The notes under the pieces: model-generated
The model's database searches: none
What the model was told of the DNA's origin: nothing
What the model saw: the letters and a program-made list of their open reading frames with translations, nothing else
Made by a program: the position numbers and the translations under genes
Source: an uncultured Devosia sp.
GTDB taxonomy: Bacteria > Pseudomonadota > Alphaproteobacteria > Rhizobiales > Devosiaceae
Assembly: GCF_913055165.1 (NCBI RefSeq)
Contig: NZ_CAJXJS010000012.1
Location: 1 to 64,000 of the forward strand
DNA: 64,000 nucleotides
Direction of reading: 5' to 3'
Shown: positions 25,862 to 35,037 of the stretch, in pieces
Position numbering within the stretch: position 1 is the first letter of the stretch
Layout of the letters: each line of letters opens with the position of its first letter

Positions 25862-27163
25862 TTACGCGCTCTTCTTGATCTGCATGCGATCCAGCCGCAG
25901 TTGGGCGGCGCGGCGATGGCCTTCGAGGCCTTCGCTGGCGGATTGGCGGGCTGCCGGCGGGGCGACCTGCTTGACGCCTTCCTCGCTCAGCCATTGGTGG
26001 GTGGCGATCTTGACATAGGCGCCGACCCAGAGGCCGCCGGTATAGCGGCCGGCGCCCATGGTGGGGAGCGTATGATTGGTGCCGGAGCACTTGTCGGAAT
26101 AGACCACGCTGGCCAGTTCGCCGATGAACAAGCTCCCGTAATTCCTCAGCTTTTTGGCAAAGGCATGGGAGTCGGCAGTGTGGACCTGCAGGTGTTCGGC
26201 GGCGATGAGGTCGGAATAGGCGATCATCGCCTCTTCAGTGTCGCAGACGGTGATCTCGCCATAGTTGATCCAGGCTTCGCGGGCGGTGTTGGCGGTCGAG
26301 AGGGTTTCGAGCTGCTTATCGACTTCGATCAGCGTGGCTTCGGCCAGAGCCTGGTCGGTGGTGATGAGGCCAACGCGGGTACGGATGTCGTGCTCGGCCT
26401 GGGCAAGGAGGTCGGTGGCGATCATTTCGGCATCGCCGGTCTTATCCGCGACGACGAAAATCTCAGACGGGCCAGCGAGTTGGTCGATGCCGACGGGGCC
26501 GAAGACTTGGCGCTTGGCCTCGTTGACGAAGGCATTGCCGGGGCCGACGATCTTGTTGACGGCAGGGACCGTCTCGGTGCCATAGGCCATGGCGGCGATG
26601 GCCTGGGCCCCGCCGATGCGGAAAATCCTATCTGCGCCAGACAGATGGCAGCCGGCGATCATGGCCTTGTGGGCATTGGGCGGGAGGCAGGCGATGACCT
26701 CGTCGACGCCGGCAACTTTGGCGGGGACGATGGTCATTATGGGAGCAGATAGAAGGGGATAGCGGCCGCCGGGGACATAGCAGCCGACCCGCTCGATGGG
26801 GATGACGCGATGACCCATATGGACGCCGGGCAGGATCTCGACCTCGAGCGGCAAGATGGTTGAAAGCTGCGCCTGGGCGAATTTGCGGACGTTATCGATG
26901 GCAAATTCGGTGTCCTTGCGGGTCTGCGGATCAAGCTCAGCCAGAGCAGTTTGCCGTTCAGAATCAGTGACTTCGAAGACGTCGAGGTCCGCCTTGTCGA
27001 AGCGGGCGGAGTAGTCCCTGACCGCCTTGTCACCATGGGCGCGGACATTGGCGATGATCTCGCTGACCAGGGCTTCGACCGGTGCGTTGTCGCTTATTGA
27101 GGAGCGCTCGGGCGCCTTGACATAGGTGACACCGGGGAAAGGCGCGGAAACGGGATCGGTCAT
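25862..27163 (-). CDS. Zinc- and NAD-dependent alcohol dehydrogenase of the HisD family (second copy)
   Basis: A 433-residue second histidinol dehydrogenase homologue. Zinc ligands are in AQAEHD, the catalytic pair in [17 protein letters not shown] is kept, and the C-terminal Glu/His are in [13 protein letters not shown] 27163 is chosen because GGAG lies 7 bases upstream and homology begins here. The open frame runs on to 28510 but that part is antisense to another gene. It shares the divergent spacer with the hydrolase-SnoaL gene and operator site E. It is clearly diverged from the copy at 20793, so two different alcohol substrates or stereoisomers are likely. Confidence 0.85.
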   Translation of the reverse strand: MTDPVSAPFPGVTYVKAPERSSISDNAPVEALVSEIIANVRAHGDKAVRDYSARFDKADLDVFEVTDSERQTALAELDPQTRKDTEFAIDNVRKFAQAQLSTILPLEVEILPGVHMGHRVIPIERVGCYVPGGRYPLLSAPIMTIVPAKVAGVDEVIACLPPNAHKAMIAGCHLSGADRIFRIGGAQAIAAMAYGTETVPAVNKIVGPGNAFVNEAKRQVFGPVGIDQLAGPSEIFVVADKTGDAEMIATDLLAQAEHDIRTRVGLITTDQALAEATLIEVDKQLETLSTANTAREAWINYGEITVCDTEEAMIAYSDLIAAEHLQVHTADSHAFAKKLRNYGSLFIGELASVVYSDKCSGTNHTLPTMGAGRYTGGLWVGAYVKIATHQWLSEEGVKQVAPPAARQSASEGLEGHRRAAQLRLDRMQIKKSA

Positions 27164-27249
27164 TGCGTACTCCAGGAGCAGGTCCAGGCTATCGATAATG
27201 AACGCATTCTGAACGGCGTCCGGCGTCTCGACAGCTCTCACTTTCGATC

Positions 27250-27265
27250 TTGCATACGTATTCAA
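27250..27265. promoter_or_regulatory. LacI-type operator (site E) in a divergent promoter region
   Basis: TTGCATACGTATTCAA matches the palindrome of sites A-D except for one half-site base. It is centred 94 bases before the HisD-family start (27163) and 71 bases before the hydrolase-SnoaL start (27329), so it could serve both. I see no good -10 at the 16-base spacing found for sites A and D. Confidence 0.65.
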
Positions 27266-27328
27266 AATTTGCCAGAGTTTTTTGGTGAAACGAGCCTCGA
27301 TCTTTCGTCGGGGGCACGCGCCGGTGAC

Positions 27329-29263
27329 ATGAACACGCATGTGACGACCCAGTTGGCAAAGAGTGACCGGCACGCCTCGATCGTGCCGCTGCTGCTCTTG
27401 CCCGGCACGGTTTGCGACGAGCGCCTGTTTGCGCCCCTGATGGCGCAGCTGGACTACCCAGACATGCGGGTGATGGCGATGACAGGCGCCTCGACGGCGC
27501 CGGAACTGGCGGCGCGTATTCTTGAGTCCGCGCCGGATCGTTTTGCGCTCGCCGGGTTCTCGCTGGGCGGCATCGTGGCGCTGGAAATGATGGCGCAGGC
27601 ACCGGAGCGGATTGAGCGGCTGGCCCTGATCGATACGACTCCGCGCCCCGACCCCCAGGCCAATGCTGAGGTTCGGCGCAAGGCGGTCGAGAAGGCCAGG
27701 ATCGAGGGCATGGCGGGCTATATCCTTGATGCATGGGAAAAGCTGGTGTCGCCACGCAATGCCGGAAATCCCGAGTTGAAGGCCGCAATCATCGCCATGG
27801 CGCGCGACGCCGGAGCGGCGGTGCTGGCCGCGCAATCGGACGTGGCCATCAACCGCGCCGACAGCCGCCCCCGGTTGGGAGCCATCGCCGTACCGGTGCT
27901 GATCCTGGCGGGGGCGGACGAGCAAATCTGCCCGCTGGACGCCCATGAGGAATTGTTCGCCGGCATTGCCGGAGCGCGTTTCTTCACCATTCCCAAGGCC
28001 GGGCACTTCGCCCCGCTTGAAAATCCCGCTGCAGTGGCGCGTCATATGCGTGCCTGGCTGAGCGGCCCCAACAACGACCACAATGCCATGCCGGCAGCAG
28101 ACCAAGGAGCCACGATGAGCGAGAGTGACAGCACCAACAAGGGCAAGGGCGTGAGCCCAACCTCCCGCAAGGAAGAGGTGCTGCAGGTCGAGCGTCACGA
28201 CTATGTCGACCTGGCACCCACCGATCGCCCGCGCGGCCAGTCGCTGGACGGGTTTGATGACATCTACACCGACATTGTTGATTACATCATCCGCTGTACC
28301 CACAGGATCTGGGACGAGCGCGATATCGGGCTGATCTACACCCACTACACCCACAATTGCGTGCTCTATGGCACCACCGGCACGATCTATAATCGCGAAG
28401 ACATTGTGCGCGACACCATCCAGCGGCTGGTGAGCTTTCCCGAGCGCCGGGGCATGGGCACGCAGGTCATCTGGAACGGCAATGACAAGGATGGGTTCTT
28501 TACCAGCCATCTGGTGACCGGCTCAGGCCGGCACACCCAATACGGCCATTTCGGGCCGCCGACCGGAAAACCCTTTGTCAGCCGTACCATTGCCGACTGC
28601 ATGATCTTCCAGAACAAGATCTACCGCGAATGGGTGGTGGCCGACACCATGGCCATCATCCAGCAGCTTGGTCTCGATCCGCACCATTTCGCCATGAAGA
28701 CGGCCAAGGCCAAGTTTGATGCAGGCCTGACTTCGCTCGATATCGGCGAGAACCGCCGCTTTGTCGGCCAGACGCCGCCAGCGGAAAAGGCTGATACCTC
28801 ACTGGCCCACAATGATGTGGAAGCCCAGACCATCGAGATGCTGCATGAGGTCTTCACCAAGCGCATGTTCGGCCGCATTGCCCAGGACTACGCTCCGAAC
28901 GCCCAGTATCACGGACCGCTGATGAAGGAGCTTTATGGCCATGCGGCTATCATCCACCAGCATCTTGGCCTGATCGGCTCGCTGCCCGACGCCTCCTATG
29001 AAATCCAGCACGTGGCGTCCAACCCCTGCGAAGAGGGTGGCACCAAGGTTGCCGTGCGCTGGATCATGGAAGGACATCACCTCGGCTATGGCATATTGGG
29101 CACGCTGGGCGATCCGACCGGCAAGCGGGTGCAGGTGATGGGCATGAGCCATTATCACTGGAAGAACGGCAGAATCGCTGACGAGTGGACCGTTTATGAC
29201 GAGCTGAGCCTGCTGACCCAGGTCAAGCTGGGGCAACTGGCGGACGGTTCCGGCGACGAATAG
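27329..29263 (+). CDS. Alpha/beta-hydrolase fused to two SnoaL-like (NTF2-fold) domains
   Basis: A 644-residue fusion. Residues about 18-250 are an alpha/beta-hydrolase: oxyanion region LLLPGTVCDERLF, nucleophile elbow LAGFSLGGIVAL, acid in ILAGADEQICPLD, base in PKAGHFAPLENP. Residues about 300-440 and 485-630 are two SnoaL/NTF2-like domains (YTHYTHNCVLYGTTGTIYNREDI; YAPNAQYHGPLMKELYGHAAII ... MSHYHWKNGRIADEWTVYDE). At the junction an in-frame ATG (28115, residue 263, MSESDSTN) has AAGGAG 5 bases upstream, so a separate 382-residue SnoaL protein may also be made. No stop separates the two. It is divergent from a HisD homologue with a shared operator. Confidence 0.8.
   Translation: MNTHVTTQLAKSDRHASIVPLLLLPGTVCDERLFAPLMAQLDYPDMRVMAMTGASTAPELAARILESAPDRFALAGFSLGGIVALEMMAQAPERIERLALIDTTPRPDPQANAEVRRKAVEKARIEGMAGYILDAWEKLVSPRNAGNPELKAAIIAMARDAGAAVLAAQSDVAINRADSRPRLGAIAVPVLILAGADEQICPLDAHEELFAGIAGARFFTIPKAGHFAPLENPAAVARHMRAWLSGPNNDHNAMPAADQGATMSESDSTNKGKGVSPTSRKEEVLQVERHDYVDLAPTDRPRGQSLDGFDDIYTDIVDYIIRCTHRIWDERDIGLIYTHYTHNCVLYGTTGTIYNREDIVRDTIQRLVSFPERRGMGTQVIWNGNDKDGFFTSHLVTGSGRHTQYGHFGPPTGKPFVSRTIADCMIFQNKIYREWVVADTMAIIQQLGLDPHHFAMKTAKAKFDAGLTSLDIGENRRFVGQTPPAEKADTSLAHNDVEAQTIEMLHEVFTKRMFGRIAQDYAPNAQYHGPLMKELYGHAAIIHQHLGLIGSLPDASYEIQHVASNPCEEGGTKVAVRWIMEGHHLGYGILGTLGDPTGKRVQVMGMSHYHWKNGRIADEWTVYDELSLLTQVKLGQLADGSGDE
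28104..28117 (+). promoter_or_regulatory. Internal ribosome binding site and start inside the hydrolase-SnoaL gene
   Basis: AAGGAG (28104-28109), a 5-base spacer and ATG (28115) in the same frame as the upstream hydrolase. It is a better ribosome site than that of the full-length start at 27329, which has only a G-run nearby. It suggests that two genes merged by loss of the hydrolase stop codon. Confidence 0.7.
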
Positions 29264-29481
29264 GATCGGTGCCGGCGGAAGGGAGGCTCAAGGGTTCTTT
29301 TGCCGGCCGCCTGGGAGAGGCGGTGTCAAAGTCGCGGCCCGCAGGCAAATGTGCGGCGCAGGGGCAGCCGATGGCGTGATTTCCCTTTGGGCGCGCTTGC
29401 GGATATGCAGTGTTCCAGGCAAGCGTGGCGACAGGGTTTGGGGGAAACCGGCGGATGCCGGTCTGGCGGAGACCAGGAGTG

Positions 29482-30528
29482 ATGGAGCAGATACCGCGAA
29501 AGGTCGGAATCAAAGACATCGCCGACAAGGCGGAGGTGGCGACATCGACCGTGTCGCACGTGCTGAACGGAACGGCACCGATTTCGGCGGAAGTACGCGA
29601 GCGCGTGTTGGATGCCGCCAGCACGCTGGGGTATTTGGCCAAGCGCCGCGAAAAGGCCGCCATCGCGGTGTTGCGCAGCGTCATGCTCGCGGTGCCCAGC
29701 GATACGCTGCCGCACAACCAGGCCAATCTGTTTTCCTGGACGCTGCTCAGCCGGCTGATGCGGGACTGTGAGCGGCGCTCGATCCAGATTGTACCGGTGG
29801 AAGTGGACAAGCCCGGCCTCAGCGGGGCCGAACTGGTCGCGCAGGCCAAGGCCGCAAAGGTCGACGGCATATTGCTGCTCGCTGATGATCGCCCCGAACT
29901 GTTGCAGGAAATTGCCGGTTCAGGCATCCCGGCCGTGCTGATGAACGGCGAAGACCATGAAATGCAGATCGACAGTGTCACGCCGGGCAATCGCTTCGCG
30001 GCGCGCTATGTGACCAATTGGCTGATCAAGCAGGGGCATCGCAACATCATGCACCTGACCTGGGAAGGCCGCAGCACCGTCCGCCGGCGGCGTGATGGTT
30101 TTCTTGATGCGTTTCGAGCCAATAATTTGTCGCTGGAAACCGCCTATGTGCACCTTGCCGAGGGATATTTCCCTGAGATGGGCGCGGCTGCCATCCAGCG
30201 CTGGATCGCCAAACATGACGGGCTGGGCGGCATAACGGCGATATTCTGCGCGGCGGACAACCTGGCTTTGGGGGTTTTGACTGCGTTGCGCCAAGCGGGC
30301 TTTTCCATGCCGCAGGATGTTTCGGTTGTCGGCTTTGACGGGGTCGCGCTGGGCGAGTTCACGTCGCCCTCGCTCACCACGGTGAGCGTGCCGCTCGACC
30401 ACATCGGTGCGGCGGCGCTACATCTGCTCGAGCAGCGCATCACAAATGCCAGTGTTGCCTTGCCGGCCCACCGGTTGGAGCTGGGCTGCAAGCTCACTAT
30501 CCGAGGCAGTGTGCGTGCGCTGCCCTAG
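29482..30528 (+). CDS. LacI-family transcriptional regulator (second of the catabolic region)
   Basis: A 348-residue repressor with helix-turn-helix VGIKDIADKAEVATSTVSHVLNGTAPIS and hinge VLDAASTLGYLAKRREKAA, then an effector domain (GGITAIFCAADNLALGVLTALRQAGFSMPQDVSVVGFDGVALGEF). ATG 29482 gives a normal N-terminus; GGAG at 29468-29471 is the likely ribosome site, and GTG 29479 is an alternative. It is transcribed in the same direction as the hydrolase-SnoaL gene 219 bases upstream and converges on the ROK gene. It may control either neighbour. Confidence 0.88.
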   Translation: MEQIPRKVGIKDIADKAEVATSTVSHVLNGTAPISAEVRERVLDAASTLGYLAKRREKAAIAVLRSVMLAVPSDTLPHNQANLFSWTLLSRLMRDCERRSIQIVPVEVDKPGLSGAELVAQAKAAKVDGILLLADDRPELLQEIAGSGIPAVLMNGEDHEMQIDSVTPGNRFAARYVTNWLIKQGHRNIMHLTWEGRSTVRRRRDGFLDAFRANNLSLETAYVHLAEGYFPEMGAAAIQRWIAKHDGLGGITAIFCAADNLALGVLTALRQAGFSMPQDVSVVGFDGVALGEFTSPSLTTVSVPLDHIGAAALHLLEQRITNASVALPAHRLELGCKLTIRGSVRALP

Positions 30529-30557
30529 GCCCTTGAGGCCGTGAGTGCCCGGGGCGG

Positions 30558-31727
30558 TCATGCGGGGCCGAAGAGGCCGGACAGCATATGACGACGCGCC
30601 AGCTCCACCCCACCCAGGAGACCCGCCCGCCCGCCGGTTTCGCTGCGGCGCATGGTGACGGGACGCGGCCAGGCACGGCTTACATGGTGGCGCACCCGCT
30701 CGATGAGTTCCTCACGCGCCCCGATGCTACCGCCGAAGACCAGAAGCTCGACATCGAGAAGCGAGAGAATGCTGACGACGCCCTGGGCCACAAAGCCGGC
30801 GGTCTCCTCGATAATGTCGAGGGCCGCCTGTTCGCCGGCACGGGCGGCAGCGAAAATGTCCTGCACGCTCATCCGGCTTGAGCCGCCTGCTGCCACATAG
30901 CGGCGGCGAATGCCGGCCTCGCCGACCTGATCTTCCAGAGTTGTCCAGCCGTTACCGGCTGACTGCCAGAGCGGCAGATAACCCATTTCGCCGGCACCAC
31001 CATGGGCGCCACGCAACAATTGGCCATGGACCATGAGGGCTCCGCCAATGCCGGTGCCCAAGGCGACAAAAGCGGTGTTCTGCATGGTATCTGGCGGATG
31101 TCCCATGGCTTCGGCGACAAGGGCGAGATTGACGTCATTGTCGAGCACGACGCTGCCGCCCAGCGCTTGGGCAAGCGGTGGGAGGAGGTCCACATCCTCA
31201 ATGCCGGGAAGATTGCCGGCCAGGCTCGCGCGGCCACTTTGGTCGATCGCGGCCGGCACGCCGATCACAGTGTTGCGGACGCGAAAGCGTGGTTGCCCTG
31301 ACTGGCTGCACAAGCGATCAGCGATAGCGGCGAGCTGGCTGACCAGCTCATCGGCGCCGTTCCGGCTGGTGGGCTCGGTATGTTCGGCCAGGAGCTTACC
31401 GCGCATGTCGCAGAGGGCAGAGGCGATCTTGGTGCCGCCGATATCAAAGCCCATGGCCAGGGCCGCGTCGGCACGCAGGGCATAGGATAGCCGGGAGCGT
31501 CCAGGCATGCCGCCATGGGCTCCGGTGACCTGGACGAAGCCGCGGCTTTCCAGATCGGCCAGAAGGTCCGAAACGGCGTGGATCGGCAGGCCGACACGCC
31601 GGGACAACGCGGGTCGCTGGAGCGATGCGGAGGCCATCAAAGTGTCCACTACCGTGCGTAAGTAACCGTTTGGAGAATTTTTTCCACGCCTACCGTTTAG
31701 GCGCCGTCCGGATGGGGGGTCCGGCAT
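30558..31727 (-). CDS. ROK-family transcriptional regulator
   Basis: A 389-residue ROK repressor. The N-terminal winged helix (RTVVDTLMASASLQRPALSRRVGLPIHAVSDLLADLESRGFVQ) is followed by a sugar-kinase-like domain with phosphate motif GFDIGGTKIAS and the ROK signature VALGTGIGGALMVHGQLLRGAHGGAGEMG. The usual Cys-rich zinc motif after GEMGH is missing: the region reads GEMGYLPLWQSAGNGWTTLED, so it probably does not bind zinc. ATG 31727 has AAGGA nearby; the frame stays open to 31901 without a ribosome site. It is divergent from the glycan-importer operon and is its likely sugar-responsive repressor. Confidence 0.85.
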   Translation of the reverse strand: MPDPPSGRRLNGRRGKNSPNGYLRTVVDTLMASASLQRPALSRRVGLPIHAVSDLLADLESRGFVQVTGAHGGMPGRSRLSYALRADAALAMGFDIGGTKIASALCDMRGKLLAEHTEPTSRNGADELVSQLAAIADRLCSQSGQPRFRVRNTVIGVPAAIDQSGRASLAGNLPGIEDVDLLPPLAQALGGSVVLDNDVNLALVAEAMGHPPDTMQNTAFVALGTGIGGALMVHGQLLRGAHGGAGEMGYLPLWQSAGNGWTTLEDQVGEAGIRRRYVAAGGSSRMSVQDIFAAARAGEQAALDIIEETAGFVAQGVVSILSLLDVELLVFGGSIGAREELIERVRHHVSRAWPRPVTMRRSETGGRAGLLGGVELARRHMLSGLFGPA

Positions 31728-32039
31728 ATGTCCTTGAATCTCCAGCCGATCTTGAATGGAAGTTGCCTCGTTCCAGTCCACATCGCGCCCCATTTTCGCC
31801 CTCATGCAATTTTTTTCGTCTTGCGGATGTAACAATCTATCGCAAAGATGGTGCATGTAACGGCATAAAGCGCACGAAATGCAAGGTGCATTGCACGCCA
31901 AAGTGTCGAAGCAGGAGAGGGAGAGGAAGGCGTCGTGAAAATACTTTCATACGATATGTCAGCCGCTTCCAGGGCAAAGCATGCGTTGGCGTTGTCACCG
32001 ACTGGGTGCATCGTGCCGCGCAAACTGAGGAAGACGTCT
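31728..32039. promoter_or_regulatory. Divergent control region between ROK regulator and glycan-importer operon
   Basis: A 312-base gene-free spacer. It contains GTGCA-T-TGCAC (31886-31896), a perfect 11-bp palindrome, and TGAAAATACTTTCA (31936-31949), a 14-bp palindrome with one mismatched pair. The second has a close match at 39478-39491 just before the 817-residue glycan gene. Either could be the ROK operator. GAGGAAG (32027-32033) is the ribosome site of the binding-protein gene. Confidence 0.5.
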
Positions 32040-33947
32040 ATGAACGCCAAGAAGTGGATCGCGTCTGTCGCGATCGCGGCATTGTCGAGCACGGCAATGA
32101 CTGCAGCTGCCTGGGCCTTCCAGGAAGCACCAATGCTCACGGAAATGGTCGAGGCGGGGGAGCTGCCGCCGGTTGACGAGCGGCTGCCGACCAGCCCGAC
32201 TGTGGTCGAGGCCGTCGAAGTTGGCCAGTACGGTGGCACCTGGCACCGCGCCTATAGCGGTCCGGGCGACCGCTGGGGGCCGACCAAGCTGATGGAAGAG
32301 CGCGTGCTGAAGTGGACGGCCGATGCCGACGGCAATGCCGTGCTGCAGCCGGGCTATATCGAAAGCTATTCCGTCAACGAGGATTCGACCGAATTCACCT
32401 TCACGCTGCTGGAAGGCCTCAAGTGGTCCGATGGCATGCCGGTGACCACTGAGGACGTCGAGTTCTGGTACAAGGATGTCTTCCTCAATACCGAGATCGT
32501 CCCCAATATCGACCCGACCTTTGCGCCTGGCGGCAAGCCGCTTGAGCTGGAAATCAAGGATGAGCGGACCTTCACGATCAAGTTCGCCCAGCCCTATGTG
32601 TACTTCCTGCAGATCCTGGCCAAGGACTCGACAGGTGAGCCGAGCCTGGACCGCCCCAGCTTCCTTTTCCCCAAGCACTATCTGAGCCAGTACAATAACA
32701 ACTACGCCAGCGAAGAAGAGCTGGCTGCGGCGGCCGCCAAGTACAATGTTGAGAACTGGAAGGGGCTCTGGGGGTCCAAGGGCGTCCTGACCGCCTGGTG
32801 GAACAACCCCGAGCTGCCGGTGCTGACCGCCTGGAAGATTGAAACGCCGGCACCCGCCGACGTCGTGACCATGGTCCGCAATCCCTATTATTACGCGGTG
32901 GACCAGGAGGGGAACCAGCTTCCCTATATCGACCGCATCGAGCACCGCCTGTACCAGGATCCGGAAACGCTCAACCTGATGGTTGCGCAGGGCCAGATCG
33001 ACATGCAGGGCCGCGGCATGAACCTGGATAACTATACGTTCTACAAGGAGAACGAGGAGCGCGGAAACTATGAGGTCGTGCCCGGTCGTGACTCCAACGT
33101 CTGGTCGATCGTGCCGAACCTGACGGTCAAGGACGAAGTGCTGCAGGAGCTGTTCCAGAGCGCTGACTTCCGCCAGGCCATGTCGCTTTCGGTTGATCGC
33201 GAGGCGATCATCGAGCTGACCCAGTCGGGTCTTGCCAATGCGGTTGCGGTGGCGCCGGTCAATGGTTCGCCCTATCACAAGGACGATCTGTCCAGCCACT
33301 GGGTGGACTATGATCCGGACACGGCCGATAGCCTGCTTGATGGCTTGGGACTGACCGAACGCGACGGCGCCGGCTTCCGTCTCCGCCCGGATGGGCAGCG
33401 CCTCAGCGTCACCATCGAGACCAGCGACCAGGCCAATGCCAAGACGCTCGAACTGCTCTCGGGCATGTTCGCCGATGTCGGCATCGAGCTGCTGCCGCGC
33501 GTCATCGACCGGACGCAGTGGGACAATAATCGCGACAACAACGACTTCCAGCTCCAGTGGATGCCGTTCGACCGCCTCACCTATGTGCCGGCCGACCCGC
33601 GCCTGATGATGGGCAGCCAGTCCTATGGCACCGAGTACTTCAAGTGGTACCAGACCAATGGTGAGAGCGGTGTGGAGCCGCCTGAAGGCAGCGCCATTCG
33701 CGAAATGTACGCCGACTGGGACAAGGCTTCGCAGGCCGTGAGCCTGGAAGAGGCCGACGCCGCCGTCAATGAGATGATCGCGACCTTCGTGGATCAGGGC
33801 TATGTCATCGGCGTGTATGGCGAGGGCGTGCTGGTGAACATCGTTTCGGACCGCATGAACAACTTCGTGCCCAACCTGGTTCAGGACGACATCTTCCGCG
33901 GTGTGGGCATCGCCCGTACCCAGCAGTTCTGGCTCGACCAGGAATAA
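32040..33947 (+). CDS. Opp/Dpp-type ABC transporter substrate-binding protein (family 5), probable glycan binder
   Basis: A 635-residue family 5 solute-binding protein. ATG 32040 follows GAGGAAG and opens a signal peptide (MNAKKWIASVAIAALSSTAMTAAAWA). Key parts are GGTWHRAYSGPGDRWGPTKLMEERVLKW, FTLLEGLKWSDGMPVTTEDVEFWYKDVFLN, NPYYYAVDQEGNQLPYIDRIEHRLY and DFRQAMSLSVDREAII. It is about 100 residues longer than OppA/DppA. In Rhizobiales this long subgroup often sits with glycoside hydrolases, as here, so an oligosaccharide is a likelier ligand than a peptide. It leads the operon 32040-46250. Confidence 0.88.
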   Translation: MNAKKWIASVAIAALSSTAMTAAAWAFQEAPMLTEMVEAGELPPVDERLPTSPTVVEAVEVGQYGGTWHRAYSGPGDRWGPTKLMEERVLKWTADADGNAVLQPGYIESYSVNEDSTEFTFTLLEGLKWSDGMPVTTEDVEFWYKDVFLNTEIVPNIDPTFAPGGKPLELEIKDERTFTIKFAQPYVYFLQILAKDSTGEPSLDRPSFLFPKHYLSQYNNNYASEEELAAAAAKYNVENWKGLWGSKGVLTAWWNNPELPVLTAWKIETPAPADVVTMVRNPYYYAVDQEGNQLPYIDRIEHRLYQDPETLNLMVAQGQIDMQGRGMNLDNYTFYKENEERGNYEVVPGRDSNVWSIVPNLTVKDEVLQELFQSADFRQAMSLSVDREAIIELTQSGLANAVAVAPVNGSPYHKDDLSSHWVDYDPDTADSLLDGLGLTERDGAGFRLRPDGQRLSVTIETSDQANAKTLELLSGMFADVGIELLPRVIDRTQWDNNRDNNDFQLQWMPFDRLTYVPADPRLMMGSQSYGTEYFKWYQTNGESGVEPPEGSAIREMYADWDKASQAVSLEEADAAVNEMIATFVDQGYVIGVYGEGVLVNIVSDRMNNFVPNLVQDDIFRGVGIARTQQFWLDQE

Positions 33948-33955
33948 AATGACAC

Positions 33956-33985
33956 GGCCCGGGGCGGTATTGTCCGCCCCGGGCC
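33956..33985 (+). other. Intercistronic hairpin after the binding-protein gene
   Basis: A perfect 12-bp stem GGCCCGGGGCGG/CCGCCCCGGGCC with a 6-nt loop, 9 bases after the stop at 33947 and 55 bases before the permease start. It is the strongest hairpin in the window and has no T-run. Confidence 0.8.
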
Positions 33986-34039
33986 ATTCATGTGACGTGG
34001 GCCGACCAATTTCCCGGGCCGGCCCGGAGGAACAGCAAC

Positions 34040-35026
34040 ATGATCGCCTTTATTATCCGGCGCGCCCTATTGGCGATCCCGACACTAATCTTCATTTCGT
34101 TCATTTCCTTTGTGATCATCCAACTGCCCCCGGGTGACTACATCACCGCCTACGCAGCCGAACTGCGTCATCAGGGCGAGTACATCACCGAGGCGCAGGA
34201 AGCGGCCATGCGGGCCCAATACGGGCTCAACGATCCCATGGTGATCCAGTACTGGCGCTGGATCAGCAACATCATCTTCCACGGCGATTTCGGCTATTCG
34301 CTGCAGTGGAACGCGCCGGTCTCGTCACTGATCTGGGACCGTCTGGCCATTACCCTGGCCATCTCGACCCTTAGCCTGGTCTTCACCTGGATCATCGCCA
34401 TTCCCGTGGGCGTCTATTCGGCCACACGGCAATATTCCGTGCTCGACTATGTGTTCACGGTCTTCGGGTTCCTGGGCAAGGGCGTTCCTGATTTTCTCCT
34501 GGCGCTCATCCTGATGTGGGTCAGCTTTGTCTATCTCAACCTCAATGTGGGCGGACTGTTTTCACCGCAGTTCCAATCGGCGCCATGGAGCGTGGCCAAG
34601 GTGATCGACCTCCTTCAGCACATCTGGATCCCCCTGGTCGTGCTGGCCACGGGCGGCGCTGCCGGGCTCATCCGCGTCATGCGCGCCAATATGCTGGACG
34701 AGCTGGGCAAGCCCTATGTGGAAACCGCCTATGCGCAGGGTCTGAGCGAGGGCCGCGTGGTCTGGGGCTATCCGGTGCGCGTGGCGCTCAACCCCTTCAT
34801 TTCCACGGTGGGCTGGGCGCTGCCGGCGCTGTTCTCGGGTGACATCATCACCGCGGTGGTGCTCAACCTGCCCACGACCGGGCCGCTGCTGCTGCAGGCC
34901 CTCAAGATGCAGGACATGTATCTGGCCGGCAGCTTCATTCTCGTGCTCAGCGTCTTCACCGTGATCGGTACGCTGATTTCCGACGTCCTGCTTGCGTGGT
35001 TCGATCCGCGCATCCGCTACGCCTAA
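34040..35026 (+). CDS. Opp/Dpp-type ABC transporter permease (DppB-like)
   Basis: A 328-residue permease that begins MIAFIIRRALLAIPTLIFISFISFVIIQLPPGD, the standard DppB/OppB opening. It contains ETAYAQGLSEGRVVWGYPVRVALNP, the EAA coupling loop. ATG 34040 is behind CGGAGGA. It forms the channel with the next gene. Confidence 0.92.
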   Translation: MIAFIIRRALLAIPTLIFISFISFVIIQLPPGDYITAYAAELRHQGEYITEAQEAAMRAQYGLNDPMVIQYWRWISNIIFHGDFGYSLQWNAPVSSLIWDRLAITLAISTLSLVFTWIIAIPVGVYSATRQYSVLDYVFTVFGFLGKGVPDFLLALILMWVSFVYLNLNVGGLFSPQFQSAPWSVAKVIDLLQHIWIPLVVLATGGAAGLIRVMRANMLDELGKPYVETAYAQGLSEGRVVWGYPVRVALNPFISTVGWALPALFSGDIITAVVLNLPTTGPLLLQALKMQDMYLAGSFILVLSVFTVIGTLISDVLLAWFDPRIRYA

Positions 35027-35037
35027 GGGGACATGCG

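Noticed and set aside
27164-28510. An open minus-strand frame of 882 codons covering 25862-28510
   Set aside because: Only the part up to 27163 encodes the HisD-family protein. The upstream half lies antisense to the hydrolase-SnoaL gene, has no family motifs, and a good ribosome site stands before ATG 27163.
31995-33299. A 434-codon minus-strand open frame
   Set aside because: It is antisense to the family 5 binding protein and has the composition of a shadow frame.
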